Below, in pieces: positions 50,327-59,945 of a stretch of DNA of 64,000 bases (position 1 is the stretch's first letter; the number at the start of each line of letters is the position of its first letter). Position numbers and translations under genes: made by a program. The stretch is taken from NCBI GenBank assembly GCA_015067025.1, contig SVNC01000004.1, positions 62,001 to 126,000 on the forward strand, read 5' to 3'. The stretch comes from Oscillospiraceae bacterium (GTDB lineage Bacteria; Bacillota; Clostridia; Oscillospirales; Ruminococcaceae). Below the pieces are notes generated by a model, which saw only the letters and a program-made list of their open reading frames with translations, was not told where the DNA came from and made no database searches.

Positions 50327-51193
50327 TTAGTCTTCAAGTCCCTTTAATGCCTGAATTTCTTCTCTGTTTACTCTTATTTTGCCGTCCTTTAATATTTTTA
50401 CATCGGCACGATTAAAGCTCTGAGCCGCCGCATCGGGATTTTTATCCAGCTTTACCTTTACGACACCCGTTAAAAGATTGGTATCCTCAACTATGCCTCT
50501 GCCCTCTGCCGTTTCTACAAGAGCGCCAAGCTTTGGTGTGATGGCAAGCAGTTCTTCATAGCAGTCCTGCTCGTATTTAAGACAGCACATAAGTCTGCCG
50601 CAGGTGCCTGATATCTTCGTAGGGTTAAGAGATAAGGACTGTTCCTTAGCCATCTTTATTGACACCGGCTGAAATTCGCCCAAGAAGGATGAGCAGCAGA
50701 ACTTTCTGCCGCAGATACCAAGACCGCCAAGCTTCTTTGCTTCATCTCTGACGCCTATCTGTCTGAGTTCTATTCTTGTTCGGTAGATCGCCGCTAAATC
50801 CTTTACAAGCTCTCTGAAGTCAACTCTGCTTTCAGCGGTAAAATAAAAAAGTATCTTACTGCCATCAAAGGTGCAGTCGATGTCTATGGGCTTCATCTCC
50901 AGCTTGTGCTCGGCGATCTTTTCTATAAACACCTTCATTATCTCCTGCTCCCTCTCACGATTTTTCTCGAGGGTTTCTTCGTCCTGCTTTGTTGCAATAC
51001 GGATAATGCTCTTTAAAGGTTGTACTACCTTGTCATCCTCAACCATACGGTTGGAGATGACCACCTCGCCGCATTCAACACCTCTTGCAGTCTCTACTAT
51101 AACCTTTTCATTTGCCTGTACCTTATTATTTCCGGGAGCAAAGTAGTAGACCTTGCCCGCATCCTTGAATCTGACTCCGATTACTTCAGTCAT
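50327..51193 (-). CDS. ricT: PSP1-domain protein RicT (YaaT)
   Basis: RicT (YaaT) works with RicA and RicF in RNase Y-dependent mRNA maturation and in sporulation/biofilm phosphorelay control in Bacillus. The 288-residue product has the PSP1 core VGVRFKDAGKVYYF-like start and the cysteine set GGLGICGRKFCCSSFLGEFQ plus GTCGRLMCCLKYEQDCYEEL, which ligates iron-sulfur clusters in the Ric complex. It is third in the darA-holB-ricT order found in B. subtilis (yaaQ-holB-yaaT). Start ATG 51193 follows AAAGGAAT. Confidence 0.94.
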   Translation of the reverse strand: MTEVIGVRFKDAGKVYYFAPGNNKVQANEKVIVETARGVECGEVVISNRMVEDDKVVQPLKSIIRIATKQDEETLEKNREREQEIMKVFIEKIAEHKLEMKPIDIDCTFDGSKILFYFTAESRVDFRELVKDLAAIYRTRIELRQIGVRDEAKKLGGLGICGRKFCCSSFLGEFQPVSIKMAKEQSLSLNPTKISGTCGRLMCCLKYEQDCYEELLAITPKLGALVETAEGRGIVEDTNLLTGVVKVKLDKNPDAAAQSFNRADVKILKDGKIRVNREEIQALKGLED

Positions 51194-51223
51194 TATTATG
51201 ATTCCTTTCTTTTATCTGTAGCC

Positions 51224-52165
51224 TTATGCGATTATTTCAAATATCTGACTGCTGCAGTATGCCGCAAAAACTCTGGCGTTTACATTAAAATCTGAAAGTG
51301 CAGTCAGCTCTTCTATTCTTCGGCTCAATAAATACAGCTTTTTAAAGGAGAGATTTTCCTTTAAGGCTGTTACAGTCTTATCCTCGTTTTCTTCGGGTCT
51401 GACAGCCCTGCATACCTTTTCATAAATAATACTCAGTATAGTGAAAAGCTCGTCTCTGTCGGTATATCGTGCAAATTCTCTTGCGGTAAGATACTCGTTG
51501 CCATCGGCAATATATTGTGCCGTTTTTTCTGCACTGTCATATAACTCAAGCTGTTTTTTATCGGCAATTGCCGATAAGATCTTACCCGGATTTGTACCGA
51601 GCTTATTTATATATTCCTTTGCCTCTTCCTCGTCTATATCTTTAAGAACAAGACAGCTTTTACACTCCTCGCTTGTCATTTCAGACACGGGGATATTCAC
51701 CACTCTTGACAGGATGGTAGAAAGCATTGAGGCGGGGTTTTCACAAGTGAAGATATATCTGTTATATTTTGAAGGCTCTTCAATAGCCTTTAACAGCAAA
51801 TTCTGCTGAACCTCACTCATCTCGTCGCAGTCCTCGAATATAACTACTCTCAGTTCTCCGTCGTTGGGGTAAAGAGAGGATTTATGCACTATATCTCTTA
51901 TACTGTCGGCACTGTATTTTTCGCCCTTTGCATATATAACGTCGGGATGCTCTTCATTCGATATATTGCGACAGCTACGGCAATGCATACAGGGTGCGTC
52001 TTCCTTTTCGCACATCATAAGCATAGTACACCAGCGTGCAAGCAGCTTTTTACCCAGTCCCTTTGCACCCGTCAGCATAATTGCGTGAGGCATTCTCCCT
52101 TCGGCGTGAAGGAATTTAAGACGGTCGGTCACGTTACGCTTGCCGAACAGCACAAAATCCTGCAT
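51224..52165 (-). CDS. holB: DNA polymerase III delta-prime subunit
   Basis: HolB is part of the clamp loader. The 313-residue AAA+ protein has HAIMLTGAKGLGKKLLARWC, where the usual Ser/Thr of the Walker A is Lys, fitting the non-hydrolysing role of delta-prime. Zinc cysteines are in CEKEDAPCMHCRSC, and FEDCDEMSEVQQNLLLKAIE and RYIFTCENPASMLSTILSR follow the family pattern. Its ATG overlaps the darA stop (TGATG), and ricT follows 31 bases on. Confidence 0.94.
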   Translation of the reverse strand: MQDFVLFGKRNVTDRLKFLHAEGRMPHAIMLTGAKGLGKKLLARWCTMLMMCEKEDAPCMHCRSCRNISNEEHPDVIYAKGEKYSADSIRDIVHKSSLYPNDGELRVVIFEDCDEMSEVQQNLLLKAIEEPSKYNRYIFTCENPASMLSTILSRVVNIPVSEMTSEECKSCLVLKDIDEEEAKEYINKLGTNPGKILSAIADKKQLELYDSAEKTAQYIADGNEYLTAREFARYTDRDELFTILSIIYEKVCRAVRPEENEDKTVTALKENLSFKKLYLLSRRIEELTALSDFNVNARVFAAYCSSQIFEIIA

Positions 52166-52488
52166 CAGACCTTTTCAAACCTTTCAACGTTGGTGACGAA
52201 TATTGTCGCACCGCCTACGAACACCTCGGCAGGCATATTGGCATAGCCTGATTCTCCGTAGGATGCAACTGAAGAAACAAACTGCTTTCTTTTATGTGAA
52301 TGATTCTTTATAACCTCGATTATGTCATTTACCTTATCATCGTCTGAGCAGATAAGGAAGGTGGTGTTACCTGCCATTAAAAATCCGCCTGTGGAGGCAA
52401 GCTTTGTAGCCTGATATCCCGCCTGGGTAAGTGAAGATGATACGGACTGAGCGTCATCGTTATTTACTATTGCATAAATAAGCTTCAT
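52165..52488 (-). CDS. darA: Cyclic-di-AMP receptor DarA (PstA/YaaQ)
   Basis: A 107-residue PII-like protein that binds cyclic di-AMP as a trimer. It starts MKLIYAIVNNDDAQSVSSSL and has QAGYQATKLASTGGFLMAGN (the T-x-G-G-F-L signature), FLICSDDDKVNDIIEVI, and the end VFVGGATIFVTNVERFEKV. The target in this family is still unclear. It is first in the darA-holB-ricT operon with its own promoter. Confidence 0.95.
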   Translation of the reverse strand: MKLIYAIVNNDDAQSVSSSLTQAGYQATKLASTGGFLMAGNTTFLICSDDDKVNDIIEVIKNHSHKRKQFVSSVASYGESGYANMPAEVFVGGATIFVTNVERFEKV

Positions 52489-52529
52489 AAAAATTCACTC
52501 CTTTTTTGAAATTGCTTATTATCTTTTAT

Positions 52530-52558
52530 ATTGTACCACAAAATTTTCTTGTTGTAAA
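52530..52558 (-). promoter_or_regulatory. darA operon promoter
   Basis: On the minus strand TTTACA (52553-52558), 17 bases, TACAAT (52530-52535), about 40 bases before darA. For divergent addB only a TATAAT (52650-52655) is clear; no good -35 was found. Confidence 0.72.
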
Positions 52559-52687
52559 GAAAAAATTACACAGCAGTTATCTTTATCAAAAGGAAAAATT
52601 TTTTTGCTTAAATTTATCTGTTGTACTGGAAAAAGGACAATTTATGTAATATAATGATAAGTGTGATAAAAACTATCGGAGGGTGCT

Positions 52688-55600
52688 ATGTTTTATTTTA
52701 TACTTGGCAGAGCAGGCAGCGGAAAATCAGACGATATCTACGACCGTCTTTATAAGACAGAAGGAAACGCCCTGATGCTCGTACCTGACCAGTTTGTTTT
52801 TGAAGCGGAAAGAATAGTCGCAAAAAAAACAGACGAAAAGACTGAAAATATAAAGATATGCGGATTTTCTTCGCTTTCCGAAGAGATACTGCGTAAATTC
52901 TGCAGAAGAAAAAGCTATGCCGATACTACCGCAAAGCATATCATTATGCAGGATGCGGTAAAGGAGCTTAAAAAAGGCTTTTCATATTACAGTACCGCCG
53001 CCAATAAAAAGGGCTTTACTTCGCTTGCCCGTTCTGCGGTGGAGGAAATGAAAAAGGGCGGTATTACTCCCGATACCCTTTCCTCTGCTGCCGAAAATCT
53101 CAGCGGGACGTTAAAGGACAAGGTGTCGGAAATTGCTCTTATCTACGGATTATATAACGAAAAGCTTACGGATATATACGATGACAGAGAGGATAATTTA
53201 CTGCTGGCAGCACGGTCTGCCTCGGAAAACGGATATTTTAAGGGCGTAACTGTGTTTATCGACGGATTTGACAGCTTTTCAGGCTCTCAGTTTAAATTTC
53301 TTGCCCCACTGATAGAGCAAAGCAAGGACTGCTATATAGCCCTTTGCCTTGACAGAAATAATCCCTCCGAGCTTAACTTCTCCGCCACGGAAAAAACTCT
53401 GGAGCAGCTTAAAAGAATAGCTGATAATTCAGGAGTTGAAGTAAGCTTTACCGATCTTCAGAGCAGCACAAGATACAGTAGTAACGAGCTTTTGCATTTA
53501 AGAAATATCCTGTCAGGCGACAAGGTAGAAAAATATGAGGAAAAGGTAAGGGATATCGTATGCAAAATGGCTAATGATGCCGATACCGAAACGGATTACG
53601 TCTTTGCCGAGATCAGAAAGCTCACCCGTAAGGGCTACCGATACAGCGATATAAATATACTCTGCCCCTCCCCTGCAAATTACGTAGACAGTATAACCTC
53701 CTCTGCTCTGCGGTACGAGGTGCCTGTTTTTACAGATATCCCCTCTCCTATAAGCAGAAAGCCGCTTGTAAAGTATCTGCTTTTCTTACTTGAAACTGCG
53801 ATAAACCCCAGCGGTAAGAACATTTTAAGGCTTGTCAAAAGTGGTTTTGTAAGAACTGCAAAAGAAAACGGCAAAACACGTCCCATAACCCTTAAGGAAA
53901 TAAATGCCCTCCAGCGATACTGCGATAAATGGGATATAGGTCATCTGACCTTTACAAAGCCCTTTTCACATCTTGAAACAGATGAGGAAAAAAGGCTTGA
54001 TGCTCTCCGTGACGGTATCGTTACCCCTCTTACACGCTTTAAAGCAGAGTGTGAGGGAAAAACAGGCAGCGAGATCACACGCCTTTTTACGGAATATCTT
54101 TTTAAGGATGCCGATATAAGTGCCGCAATCCAGGGTAAATGTCAGGACAGAACCACAAGAGATCTTAAATATAACAAGGAGCTGACAGAGGAATACAATC
54201 AGCTCTGGTCCATTATAATCACTATGCTGGAATCTGCCGATGAGGCAATGCAGAATATCAGTTGTACGCTAAGCGAATACGCTGATATCATAAAAGGGTG
54301 TGCCTCTCTCATCTCCCTGTCAAAGCCTCCTCAGGTGCTGGACAGCGTGCTTTTCGGCGATACCCACCGCACCAGATCAAAGGGTGCTAAGGTTGTATTT
54401 GTAATCGGTGCCGACGAAAACAGCTTTCCAAACTGCGATACAGATAATAACGGAGTATTCACTCTGCAGGAATATTCCGTTCTTGCAAAAAACAATATCG
54501 ACCTTTTTGCAGACGGTGACAACAGATATATATCAGAGCTTTCCGCCTGCTATAAGGCTCTCACCCTGCCCTCAGAAAAGCTTTATATAACCTACTGCGG
54601 AAATAAGGAACAGATGGGCGAAATGGTAGAAACAGTCCTTGATATCTTTGATATAAGGATAGAAAACAACGACCTTTCAAAACTTCCTGCCGAATTTTTC
54701 TGCGAGAGTATACGTTCAGCGGAAAAACAGCTTGCTGTCCGCCTTTTCGACGGAGATACGGGAGCGGATATAAAATCCGCCCTTGCCGGCGTAGAAGACA
54801 CCCGATATTTAGAGCTTATCGGAAATATCGAAAAGAAAAACCTGTCAGAAGACTCCAACAGACACCTGATCGACCCTGACAGAGCAGGACTTATTTTCGG
54901 CTTTAACAGACTTTCTCCCACAGCGATAAGGAGTCTCAACAACTGCCGCTTCGGCTATTTCTGCCAGTACGGACTGGGCATCAGAACGCCCTCAACAAAG
55001 AAGATGAGTCCTCAGAATATCGGAAATATCGTGCATTATGCCATGGACTACTGCTTTAAGAAATTCTACGACGGCACAACCGCCAACGGAGAATTTTCTG
55101 ATGATATAATAAAGGATACCGTAGCCGAAGCTTTGGCAAAATATCGTGAAGATGAGCTGATGGAGGAGCAGTACCACACAGTACGCTTTAACGTACTCTT
55201 TAAAAACCTCGGTGAAATATGCTTCTACCTGCTTAAATATATGACGGGCGAGCTTGCAAGGAGCAATTTCCATCCCAGTTATTTCGAGCTTGATTTAAAG
55301 CAGGACTTTACCACCCCTGACGGCTTTACCGCAAAGCCCTTCAGAATACCCGTCAGCGTAAACGGAAAAACGGAAGATATCGAAATTTACGGCACCGTTG
55401 ACCGTGTTGATATAGCAACTATAGAAAAAACCGATGAAAACGGCTCTGTTTCAGAGCAAAAGCAGATAAGGGTAATTGACTACAAGACAGGTCTTGAGAC
55501 TTTTGGTCTTGGTCGTGTGTATTACGGTCTCAGCCTCCAGTTGCTTATCTATCTTTTTGCCCTTGCAGAAAACAACCCCGATTATATTCCTTCTTCCGCT

Positions 55601-56083
55601 ACCTATTATCCTTCAGGTGTCGCCTGCACTCAGAGTGAGCTGGCAAAGCCCTCGGAGGACAAGCTGAGAGATATATGGCTCAGTAATCATCCTGAGGAGG
55701 GTATTGTTGTAAAGGATACCGCAGGAGATACCGAAAGGGAAAATTACAAGAGCCTTTGTCCGACCAAAACGGGAAAACATTCTGATTATTTTGCCGCAAA
55801 AACGGTAACAAGCGAAAAATTCGGCAAGCTGAAAGACCATATAACAAGCACCATCGCCAAAAACGTGGGCAATGTAAAAGAAGGCGACGTATCGGCATTT
55901 CCCTTATGCGAGGATGACAGTCCCCTATCCTGCACTTTCTGCTCCTACAACGCAATATGCGGAGCAAGACAGGAGCACAGCAGAAACATAAACAGCAAGG
56001 AAGCGGCAGAATTTATAACGGACATAACCGCAACAGACACACAAGATACACAGGACGAAACGGCAGGTGAAAAAGATGAGTAA
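52688..56083 (+). CDS. addB: AddB subunit of the AddAB helicase-nuclease
   Basis: AddB with AddA resects double-strand ends for RecA-dependent repair and degrades foreign linear DNA. The 1131-residue protein starts with the inactive-helicase P-loop MFYFILGRAGSGKS. The nuclease domain has QIRVIDYKTGLETFGL (about residue 930). The iron-sulfur cysteines are one in NNCRFGYFCQYGLGI (about 750) and three in LSCTFCSYNAIC (about 1081-1091), as expected. ATG follows GGAGGGTGCT. It overlaps addA by 8 bases. Confidence 0.96.
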   Translation: MFYFILGRAGSGKSDDIYDRLYKTEGNALMLVPDQFVFEAERIVAKKTDEKTENIKICGFSSLSEEILRKFCRRKSYADTTAKHIIMQDAVKELKKGFSYYSTAANKKGFTSLARSAVEEMKKGGITPDTLSSAAENLSGTLKDKVSEIALIYGLYNEKLTDIYDDREDNLLLAARSASENGYFKGVTVFIDGFDSFSGSQFKFLAPLIEQSKDCYIALCLDRNNPSELNFSATEKTLEQLKRIADNSGVEVSFTDLQSSTRYSSNELLHLRNILSGDKVEKYEEKVRDIVCKMANDADTETDYVFAEIRKLTRKGYRYSDINILCPSPANYVDSITSSALRYEVPVFTDIPSPISRKPLVKYLLFLLETAINPSGKNILRLVKSGFVRTAKENGKTRPITLKEINALQRYCDKWDIGHLTFTKPFSHLETDEEKRLDALRDGIVTPLTRFKAECEGKTGSEITRLFTEYLFKDADISAAIQGKCQDRTTRDLKYNKELTEEYNQLWSIIITMLESADEAMQNISCTLSEYADIIKGCASLISLSKPPQVLDSVLFGDTHRTRSKGAKVVFVIGADENSFPNCDTDNNGVFTLQEYSVLAKNNIDLFADGDNRYISELSACYKALTLPSEKLYITYCGNKEQMGEMVETVLDIFDIRIENNDLSKLPAEFFCESIRSAEKQLAVRLFDGDTGADIKSALAGVEDTRYLELIGNIEKKNLSEDSNRHLIDPDRAGLIFGFNRLSPTAIRSLNNCRFGYFCQYGLGIRTPSTKKMSPQNIGNIVHYAMDYCFKKFYDGTTANGEFSDDIIKDTVAEALAKYREDELMEEQYHTVRFNVLFKNLGEICFYLLKYMTGELARSNFHPSYFELDLKQDFTTPDGFTAKPFRIPVSVNGKTEDIEIYGTVDRVDIATIEKTDENGSVSEQKQIRVIDYKTGLETFGLGRVYYGLSLQLLIYLFALAENNPDYIPSSATYYPSGVACTQSELAKPSEDKLRDIWLSNHPEEGIVVKDTAGDTERENYKSLCPTKTGKHSDYFAAKTVTSEKFGKLKDHITSTIAKNVGNVKEGDVSAFPLCEDDSPLSCTFCSYNAICGARQEHSRNINSKEAAEFITDITATDTQDTQDETAGEKDE

Positions 56084-59000
56084 GAACGAGCAATGGACCG
56101 ATGACCAGAAAAAAGCCATAGACCACAGAGACGGCGGAGCGATAATAACCGCAGGTGCAGGCAGTGGAAAGACGGCGGTTCTTTCCGCACATATCACAGA
56201 TATATTATGTGACGAGGAGCATTATACAGACCCCTCAAAAACGGCGGTGATTACCTTTACAAAAAAGGCAGCCAACGAACTGAAAGCAAGACTTAAACGC
56301 AAGATGAGGGAAAGGCTGGCTGAAAACCCCGAAAATGCCGAATTTCTGCGTCGTCAGAATACTCTGCTTCACAATGCAAAAATATCTACGATAAGCTCCT
56401 TCTGTTTTACTCTTATAAGAGAGAATATCACCCTTTCCACCCTTGCTTCAGGCTTTGAGATTATGGAAGAATCCCGTGCCGCCATGACACGCTACGCCAT
56501 TGCAGAAATGGCAGTGGAGGAATTTTATAAGAACTCTCAGGAGAAAGACAGAGAGCTGATTTTAGAACACTTTGTCCACAAAAGCGACAGACCGCTGATT
56601 GAAGCTATTCTCAGCATCTCCTCCTTTGCCTCAAACCTTCCTGAGCCTGACGTCTGGTATGAACGATGCAAGGACCCTTCAAGACTTGATGATATTTTTG
56701 CCTGCTCTGACGATGGATATAATTCGACAAGAGAAGAACTGTTACAGTGCTGTGAGGAGATATCAAAGGCACTTGAGCTTCTGAACGCCGTGGAAAAACC
56801 AAAAGCGGCACAGGTAAGAGCAAAGGAATGCATAGAAAAACTTCTTTCCTTGTGCGAAAGTGCTGTAGCTACGCTTGATAAGGCGGTAAGCGAAAATGAT
56901 TTTTCCAACGTTTCCTTTATTGATAAAAAGGAAATCAAAAACGCAATTCCTCCCTTCACAAAGGATAAGGTGGGTGATGCCTCTGCAAGTATCAAGGCGG
57001 CGGTTGAATCTCTGGCGTTACTTTACGAAAATGCGTCTTATACAAAGGGGATGCGTTCTTCTCTTTATAAGAGTCAGCCGGTAATTGATATACTTATTGA
57101 TATTACAAGACGATTTGAACAGCTGTATGCGGCGGAAAAGCAATCGCTCAACGTGGCTGATTATACCGACGCCGAAAGGCAGCTTTACAATATGCTGAAA
57201 AACAACCCCGACCTCAGAGAAAAAATCGGATTACAGCTTATCATCGTTGATGAGTTTCAGGACAGCAACCGTCTGCAGTATGAGATATTTGAAATGCTCT
57301 CCGATAACAAGAAAAATCTTTATTTTGTAGGCGATATAAAGCAGTCCATCTATGCCTTCAGAGGCGCTCAGTCAGAGGTTTTTGACGAGGTTACCAAAAA
57401 TCCGCAGTACACCTGCCTTAATTTAAATCATAACTTCCGTAGCAGAGATAATGTGATAAAGGGCGTAAATGAGATATTCAGCCACGTTATGACAGAAAAA
57501 CTGGGCGGAGTAAATTACGCCGAAAACAGCCTGCTTAAATTAGGAGATACCCAGAATAAATCCGATAATCCCGAGGATATTACTGAAATTCTGCTTGTTA
57601 CAGACGACAACGAAGAATACCCGGAAGCGAAATACGTGGCTTATCATATAAATGAGATGATAAAATCGGGATATACGGTAGAGGGCAGACCCTGTACAGC
57701 AGAGGACTTTGCAATCATACTCCGTGCTACCAGCGATAAGGCGTCTCACTATGCCGATGCTCTGGCAGAGTATGACATCAGCTCCACAACAAAAAAAGAC
57801 GGCGGATTTTTCTCAGAGCCTGAAATATGCATTATGCTGGATTATCTTAAGGTAATTGACGACCCCTATAACGATGAAAGTCTTGCAAGACTGCTTATGT
57901 CTTGCCTGATGGGATTTTCAGCAGATAAGATGGCGGCAATAAGGACTTGTACCATAGGCTTTGATATTGCTGAGATTTCCGCAGTCTGCGGTGACGAGCT
58001 TAAAGCCTACGCAGGCTACTGGCGTAAAAAACCGCTTTATTCCTGCATTAAGGCGGCAACTGACGGTTATGAGATAAATAAGGAGCTTTACCCCTCTTTA
58101 TCTGAGCTTTGCAATGAAAAGCCGCAGCTTTTCGGCTCTATGACCGATAAGGAATGTACGGAATTTGAAACACAGCTTGACCGACTGAGAGGCGTTATGG
58201 CGGCAAGCTCACCGGCAGAGCTTATCAAATACATCTATGATACCACCTCTGTGGCAGATCTGCTCAGCGTGGGCGAAAACGGAGAAAACCGCAGAGCAAA
58301 TCTTGCAGGTCTTTTAACTATCGCTTCTGATTACGTCAGACATCATAGCGATGGAATACTGTCCGACCTGCTGAGTCATCTCATGCAGGTCAGCGACAGA
58401 GGACTAAAGGTAGTATTGCCCTCGGGCGGTGCTTCGGCAGGCGTTCAGATAATGTCTATTCACGCCTCAAAGGGACTGGAATTTCCTATTGTGTTTGTCT
58501 GCGACTGTGCAAAGCCCTTCAATATGCAGGACGCCTATAGCAACCCTATCATAAGTGCAGAGTACGGTATCTGCATTCGTGACGTGAACAAAGCTATGAT
58601 GGCAAAGATACCCTCCCCTGCCTATAAGAAAACCTCTGAGCTTATTATCAGAAAAGCCCGCAGTGAAGAGATGCGTCTTTTGTACGTAGCCGCCACAAGA
58701 GCAAAATATAAGCTTATATTCACAGGTAAAAAGAGCAACGGACTTGAAAACGTGGGTACGGCACAGTCTCTTATAGATAAAATCAGCTATCTTTCGTGGT
58801 TGCTTGTACCCTATGTTATGCAGTATGAGGTTACAAGCCTGCCGGGTGCTGACAATATCGCTCCACAGGAAGAAACTGTGGGGGCGTTAAAATACAGAGC
58901 AGTAAGTCGTTTCTCACAGCAGTCGGACTCTGATGATAAGATCTGTGCCGATGAAAGAATTTCCGAAAGCGGCGATAATACAGATGCTCAGTCGGATAAG

Positions 59001-59711
59001 GAAATTTCCACTGCCTCAGATATTATAAGAGAACAGATATCGGGAGAATACGCCTACAAAGCATCCACAGAGATTGCGGCAAAGTATACGGCAACCGGCC
59101 TTGCATCTATGAAACGCCGTGATAAGGGTGAAAAATGTGAGCTTTACGTATCCCGTCCCTCGTTTATGCAGGAATCGGAAGGTAAAAAACTCAGCGGTAA
59201 GAAAAAGGGCGACGCATACCATAAGCTTATGGAGCATATCCCCTTTGATAAGGCTGTTTCCGAGCAGGAGGCAAAGGAATATATCAAAGGTCATACCGCT
59301 GATTTTCTCAGTGATGCGGAAAGAGAGTGTATAAAACCCGCCGATATCAGCCTTTTCTTTGCAAATGAAGTGGCAGAACGTATGCTCTGCTCTGAAAAGA
59401 TATACAGAGAATTTCCGATATTCCATAAGCTTTCTGATAATATCCTTTCCGAGGTTATAGAGGACTATCAGGAGAAGAATATCACCGACGGATGCTACGT
59501 TCAGGGTATCGCAGATATGTTCTTTATCGAAAAGGATGGAATTGTGCTTGTCGACTACAAGACCGACAGCTTTTCAGATGAAGAAAAGCTGACTGAGGAC
59601 TATTCCTTCCAGCTCAGAGTATATGCCGAGGCTCTCGAAAAAGCCTTCTCCTTACCTGTAAAAGAAATGTTTATCTATTCCTTTAAAAAAGGTAAAATGA
59701 TTAAAATTTAA
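56076..59711 (+). CDS. addA: AddA subunit of the AddAB helicase-nuclease
   Basis: AddA is the UvrD-type motor and one of two nuclease subunits. I prefer ATG 56076 with AGGTG upstream over an in-frame GTG 9 bases earlier. The 1211-residue protein has Walker A AIITAGAGSGKTAVLSAH, motif II QLIIVDEFQDSNRLQYEIFE, LYFVGDIKQSIYAFRGAQSE, VQIMSIHASKGLEFPIVFVC, LYVAATRAKYKL and the C-terminal nuclease HKLMEHIPFDK...GIVLVDYKTDSFSDEE (about 1155). It is complete, and the pair is followed by a terminator. Confidence 0.96.
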   Translation: MSKNEQWTDDQKKAIDHRDGGAIITAGAGSGKTAVLSAHITDILCDEEHYTDPSKTAVITFTKKAANELKARLKRKMRERLAENPENAEFLRRQNTLLHNAKISTISSFCFTLIRENITLSTLASGFEIMEESRAAMTRYAIAEMAVEEFYKNSQEKDRELILEHFVHKSDRPLIEAILSISSFASNLPEPDVWYERCKDPSRLDDIFACSDDGYNSTREELLQCCEEISKALELLNAVEKPKAAQVRAKECIEKLLSLCESAVATLDKAVSENDFSNVSFIDKKEIKNAIPPFTKDKVGDASASIKAAVESLALLYENASYTKGMRSSLYKSQPVIDILIDITRRFEQLYAAEKQSLNVADYTDAERQLYNMLKNNPDLREKIGLQLIIVDEFQDSNRLQYEIFEMLSDNKKNLYFVGDIKQSIYAFRGAQSEVFDEVTKNPQYTCLNLNHNFRSRDNVIKGVNEIFSHVMTEKLGGVNYAENSLLKLGDTQNKSDNPEDITEILLVTDDNEEYPEAKYVAYHINEMIKSGYTVEGRPCTAEDFAIILRATSDKASHYADALAEYDISSTTKKDGGFFSEPEICIMLDYLKVIDDPYNDESLARLLMSCLMGFSADKMAAIRTCTIGFDIAEISAVCGDELKAYAGYWRKKPLYSCIKAATDGYEINKELYPSLSELCNEKPQLFGSMTDKECTEFETQLDRLRGVMAASSPAELIKYIYDTTSVADLLSVGENGENRRANLAGLLTIASDYVRHHSDGILSDLLSHLMQVSDRGLKVVLPSGGASAGVQIMSIHASKGLEFPIVFVCDCAKPFNMQDAYSNPIISAEYGICIRDVNKAMMAKIPSPAYKKTSELIIRKARSEEMRLLYVAATRAKYKLIFTGKKSNGLENVGTAQSLIDKISYLSWLLVPYVMQYEVTSLPGADNIAPQEETVGALKYRAVSRFSQQSDSDDKICADERISESGDNTDAQSDKEISTASDIIREQISGEYAYKASTEIAAKYTATGLASMKRRDKGEKCELYVSRPSFMQESEGKKLSGKKKGDAYHKLMEHIPFDKAVSEQEAKEYIKGHTADFLSDAERECIKPADISLFFANEVAERMLCSEKIYREFPIFHKLSDNILSEVIEDYQEKNITDGCYVQGIADMFFIEKDGIVLVDYKTDSFSDEEKLTEDYSFQLRVYAEALEKAFSLPVKEMFIYSFKKGKMIKI

Positions 59712-59724
59712 AAACCTTTAAGCA

Positions 59725-59760
59725 AAAAAGCCACAGAGTTTCTCTCTTCGGCTTTTTGTA
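59725..59760 (+). terminator. addBA terminator
   Basis: AAAAAGCC (59725-59732) pairs with GGCTTTTT (59750-59757); the T-run is part of the stem arm, with an inner AGAG/CTCT pair. Confidence 0.75.
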
Positions 59761-59820
59761 CAATGTGCTAAAAAGTGATAAGAAATTTTCAGTCCATTAT
59801 ACAAATATCACAATAAATTA

Positions 59821-59849
59821 TTGACTTATAGCCTTAAAAGTGGTAAAAT
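59821..59849 (+). promoter_or_regulatory. Chemoreceptor gene promoter
   Basis: TTGACT (59821-59826), 17 bases, TAAAAT (59844-59849). The leader of nearly 100 bases has a GGCTAT/ATAGCC hairpin (about 59865-59886). I checked for a c-di-GMP riboswitch and did not find its core. Confidence 0.72.
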
Positions 59850-59945
59850 TATAACACACAAAAACGGCTATAAGAGATAAAATAGCCTACAGCGAAGGGA
59901 GGAAAGTATTTCCTTACATTTGTTTGGAGATACGCACATTATATT

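Noticed and set aside
59850-59945. c-di-GMP riboswitch in the chemoreceptor leader
   Set aside because: The leader has a small hairpin and GAAGGGAGG, but the conserved GEMM core and second stem were not found.
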